Below, in pieces: positions 18,784-20,899 of a stretch of 20,899 nucleotides of DNA. Under the pieces are notes generated by a model that saw nothing but the letters and a program-made list of their open reading frames with translations, had not been told where the DNA came from and made no database searches. Numbering within the stretch: the stretch's first letter is position 1; each line of letters starts with the position of its first letter. The stretch lies in NCBI GenBank assembly GCA_002150815.3, contig NDFF03000369.1, positions 1 to 20,899 on the forward strand, in the 5' to 3' direction. Position numbers and translations under genes: made by a program. The stretch comes from Grammothele lineata (Eukaryota; Basidiomycota; Agaricomycetes; Polyporales; Polyporaceae).

Positions 18784-20899
18784 TTACACTACCCCCTCTT
18801 CAGATTTGAGCTCCGCGAGATTCCACCTAATGTTACGGTTGAAGATCTTATTCATTGGCCGCGGGTTCTGAAGGGACTCGGGTTCGGGTGCGTCAGGGTG
18901 TAAGTCGTGGAATTCCTTGATTGCTTCTCGTGCATTGTCGCGGACATTGCGGACGGGTTCCCAGGAGGCGTGCGATTCGTCGTAGCCATCCCATTTGACT
19001 AGGTATTGTACCCATCCACGGTATACACGGCTGTCCAGGATCTTCTCGACTTCGAATTCTTCATACCCTTCGACCTCGATGGGGGGTGGTTGGGGGTTAC
19101 GGTCTCCAATTTCGTCTTCATGGTAGGGGATAAACTTCGAGGCGTGGAAAACAGGGTGAACACGCATTTGCTTTGGCAGATTAAGGCGGAACGAAACTGG
19201 CCCGACTTTCTCCGTGATAGTGTACGGGCCATAGTTCTTTGCCATGAGTTTCTCGGAGGAGACTTTGACTCGAAGGTCCCTTCCCTTGAGAAGTACCTTG
19301 TCTCCAACTTTGAAGGGCACGTCATTTTTGTGCAGGTCGTAGTACCACTTCATTCGTTCTGCTGCCATGTTGAGCGATGCTTGAGCTTGCTCTCGTGCTT
19401 CCCTGCGGTTTTCGAACAATTCCTCGAGTGTGGGGTAACTAAGGACACCTTCGACATCCGGAGCCATGCGTGGGTGCCAGCCATATTCAATGTAGAACGG
19501 GGAGAGACCTGTTGATTCATGCGCTGCATTGTTGTAGGCGAATTCAGCAGACGATAGGAGCCTTGCCCAGTCGTCTGGTCTGTATTCCGAGAAGATGCGC
19601 AAGTAGGTTTCGAGGGACTGGTTAACTCGTTCTGTTTGTCCATCAGTTTCGGGGTGGTAGGCTGTAGACATTGTGGCTCGGATGCCGAGTCGTTGACAAA
19701 ACTCCTTGAACACCTGACTAGAAAACTGGGATCCTCGGTCTGAGATGATTTGTCGAGGGAGCCCGTGCAGGGGGTAGATTCGTTCAAACAGGATGTTGAC
19801 GATACTACTTGTTGAAACATGATCGTCTTCTGCAAAGAAGTGGGCTCGTTTGGAATAACGGTCGACTACTACGACGATTGCAGTCCTGGGTTCTCCATAG
19901 TTGTCTGCTGATTCTGGGAGATGTGTAATGATATCGATGGTGTAAATCTCCCATGGTCCTGCTGGCACTTCGTTAGGTTGCAACAATCCAAACTTTGGTT
20001 GTCGAGTTGGTTTGTTGCGCTGGCAAGTGTCGCAGCCTTGGACGTATTTCTTGACATCTACAGACATTCCTGGCCACCAGTAGTTGCGACTGATGAGTTC
20101 GAGCGTCTTCCATCTTCCCTGATGCCCTGCAAGGCAGGTGTCATGGTGCAGTTTGAGGAGGTCTAGACGTAGTTCTCGGTCCTTAGGTACATAAACTTTT
20201 CCCCTATGAAGGAGTAAACCGTTTTCGAAGTTCCATTCCTTAAGGTCTTTACCAAATTCGCGCGGGCCGCTCGCAAGGAGGGCTTGGTAATCCTTTGTCA
20301 TTGTGTCATCTTCGAGCGCCTTCTTGATCCTTGACAGTAGTTGTGCGTCATCTACCGTCGATTCATGAGAGGGTTGCATTGCTTTGATCGCAAAAAACTC
20401 TGGAGTTAACAGCGTTCGACCTTGGTTATCGCTGTCTACCCCCTCTTCATGATCTGGCCTCCTGGACAGAGGGTCGGCTCGAATCATTGTTTTCCCTGGT
20501 TTGTGGCGTAGAATGAAGTTGAAGCGGGTAAGAAAGAGTGCCCATCTGGCTTGTCGACGTGATAACTTGTGCGCCTGGCGAAAGTATGTGAGATTCAGGT
20601 GATCAGACCAAATCTCGATCGGTTCAGGGTGGCCTTCCAAGTAGTGTCGGTATTCTTCCAATGCCCGAATGATGGCTAGCATTTCTTTGTCATAAATCTC
20701 GTAGTTGCGCTCATGTTCGTTGAGCGATTTAGAGTAAAATGCTACTGGATGCCATAGACCATCTTCACCGAGTTGTTCGAGGACTGCGCCTGTTGCGAAG
20801 TCTGACGAATCGGTTTCTAGTCGATACGGGGCCGTGTCGTTTGGAAGTTGTAGTATGGGTGCTGTAGTGAAGGCTTCCTTTAATCGATCAAACGCGAGT
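18784..20899 (-). CDS. pol: retrotransposon pol, partial: RNase H, integrase, chromodomain
   Basis: The frame is open from the window edge to TAA 18784-18786, giving 704 residues without a start. Residues 1-135 are the reverse-transcriptase-associated RNase H: ETDSSDFATGAVLEQ, then a glutamate in LAIIRALEEYRHYL, and IEIWSDHLNLTYF, ending ADPLSRRP. The integrase follows: the H2C2 zinc finger (HHDTCLAGHQGRWKTL ... GCDTCQRNK), then the D,D-35-E core with YTIDIITHLP, ISDRGSQFSS and AYHPETDGQTERVNQ. Near residues 613-667 is a chromodomain: EEFEVEKILDSRVYRGW, QYLVKWDGY, and SWEP, retaining the aromatic cage pattern. It integrates element cDNA, and the chromodomain probably guides it to chromatin marks. 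The stop codon lies inside the first bases of the LTR (TGTAA). Confidence 0.92.
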   Translation of the reverse strand, partial: LAFDRLKEAFTTAPILQLPNDTAPYRLETDSSDFATGAVLEQLGEDGLWHPVAFYSKSLNEHERNYEIYDKEMLAIIRALEEYRHYLEGHPEPIEIWSDHLNLTYFRQAHKLSRRQARWALFLTRFNFILRHKPGKTMIRADPLSRRPDHEEGVDSDNQGRTLLTPEFFAIKAMQPSHESTVDDAQLLSRIKKALEDDTMTKDYQALLASGPREFGKDLKEWNFENGLLLHRGKVYVPKDRELRLDLLKLHHDTCLAGHQGRWKTLELISRNYWWPGMSVDVKKYVQGCDTCQRNKPTRQPKFGLLQPNEVPAGPWEIYTIDIITHLPESADNYGEPRTAIVVVVDRYSKRAHFFAEDDHVSTSSIVNILFERIYPLHGLPRQIISDRGSQFSSQVFKEFCQRLGIRATMSTAYHPETDGQTERVNQSLETYLRIFSEYRPDDWARLLSSAEFAYNNAAHESTGLSPFYIEYGWHPRMAPDVEGVLSYPTLEELFENRREAREQAQASLNMAAERMKWYYDLHKNDVPFKVGDKVLLKGRDLRVKVSSEKLMAKNYGPYTITEKVGPVSFRLNLPKQMRVHPVFHASKFIPYHEDEIGDRNPQPPPIEVEGYEEFEVEKILDSRVYRGWVQYLVKWDGYDESHASWEPVRNVRDNAREAIKEFHDLHPDAPEPESLQNPRPMNKIFNRNIRWNLAELKSEEGVV
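18789..18801 (-). promoter_or_regulatory. polypurine tract, plus-strand DNA primer
   Basis: On the minus strand GAAGAGGGGG followed by TAG lies directly before the LTR start TGTAACGG and overlaps the last codons of pol. Position and composition are those of a retroelement polypurine tract that primes second-strand synthesis. Confidence 0.7.

Larger units (their letters stand above)
18285..18788 (-). repeat. 3' LTR of the chromovirus, about 504 bp
   Basis: On the minus strand the LTR begins TGTAACGG at 18788, right after the polypurine tract, and most likely ends in CGTGACA at 18285. A 19-base direct repeat with a 25-base period (18274-18292 and 18299-18317) makes the end ambiguous; CGTCACA ending at 18310 is the alternative. 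It carries a TATA box and a GC-rich hairpin. The missing 5' LTR prevents confirmation by identity. Confidence 0.7.
18285..20899 (-). mobile_element. chromovirus Ty3/gypsy retrotransposon, 3' portion
   Basis: This is the downstream part of a minus-strand LTR retrotransposon: pol C-terminal part, polypurine tract and 3' LTR. The rest (gag, protease, most of reverse transcriptase, 5' LTR) lies outside the window. The RNase H - integrase - chromodomain order defines a chromovirus of the Ty3/gypsy (Metaviridae) group, common in fungi. The visible frame has no stop or frameshift, so the copy may be young. Confidence 0.9.

Noticed and set aside
19006..19515. 169-codon plus-strand open frame inside pol
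   Set aside because: It is antisense to the integrase-chromodomain region, which carries all the conserved motifs.

Overview
The window looks like nuclear DNA of a filamentous basidiomycete, most likely an Agaricomycete. The genes carry many short (about 50-90 nt) GT-AG introns. One gene encodes a DUF6533 membrane protein, a family strongly expanded in Agaricomycetes, and another encodes an MLKL-NTD-like domain typical of the same fungi. A chromodomain Ty3/gypsy retrotransposon occupies the right end. No prokaryotic features are present. All gene models were spliced by eye: internal junctions keep phase throughout, but several first exons are uncertain.

Left part (1-7000): three intact genes. 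A DHH/DHHA1 phosphoesterase lies on the minus strand (247-1837, 5 exons) and ends in a nuclear-localisation-like motif and a degenerate PCNA-binding-like tail. A DUF6533 seven-helix membrane protein lies on the plus strand (3018-4707, 11 or 12 exons). A secreted M43 (pappalysin-type) zinc metalloprotease lies on the minus strand (5744-6921, 5 exons) behind a TATA box.

Middle (7000-16640): decayed pieces of a second DHH gene copy (7805-8127, and more weakly 9898-9985) lie about 7 kb from the intact gene, on the same strand and in the same order. Next come a convincing multi-exon gene of unknown family (10058-11436, minus) and a short 170-residue MLKL-NTD-like gene (12433-13055, minus) with CCAAT, GC-box and TATA elements. 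The frame of the latter stays open for about 97 codons beyond its stop. A gene-poor stretch of almost 3 kb follows, then a 253-bp solo LTR (15968-16220) with exact 5-bp target-site duplications.

Right part (16640-20899): a second gene of unknown family (16645-18109, minus) contains a 14-nt exon and a point where two in-frame stops can be removed by a short intron. Its 5' flank abuts a retrotransposon LTR (18285-18788). The LTR belongs to a minus-strand chromovirus whose pol (RNase H, integrase, chromodomain) runs off the window edge.

I see no operon-like or obvious multi-gene system. The most unusual items are the two unrecognised genes, the DHH protein's C-terminal tail, the DHH relic, the MLKL-like gene with an open downstream frame, and the micro-exons.
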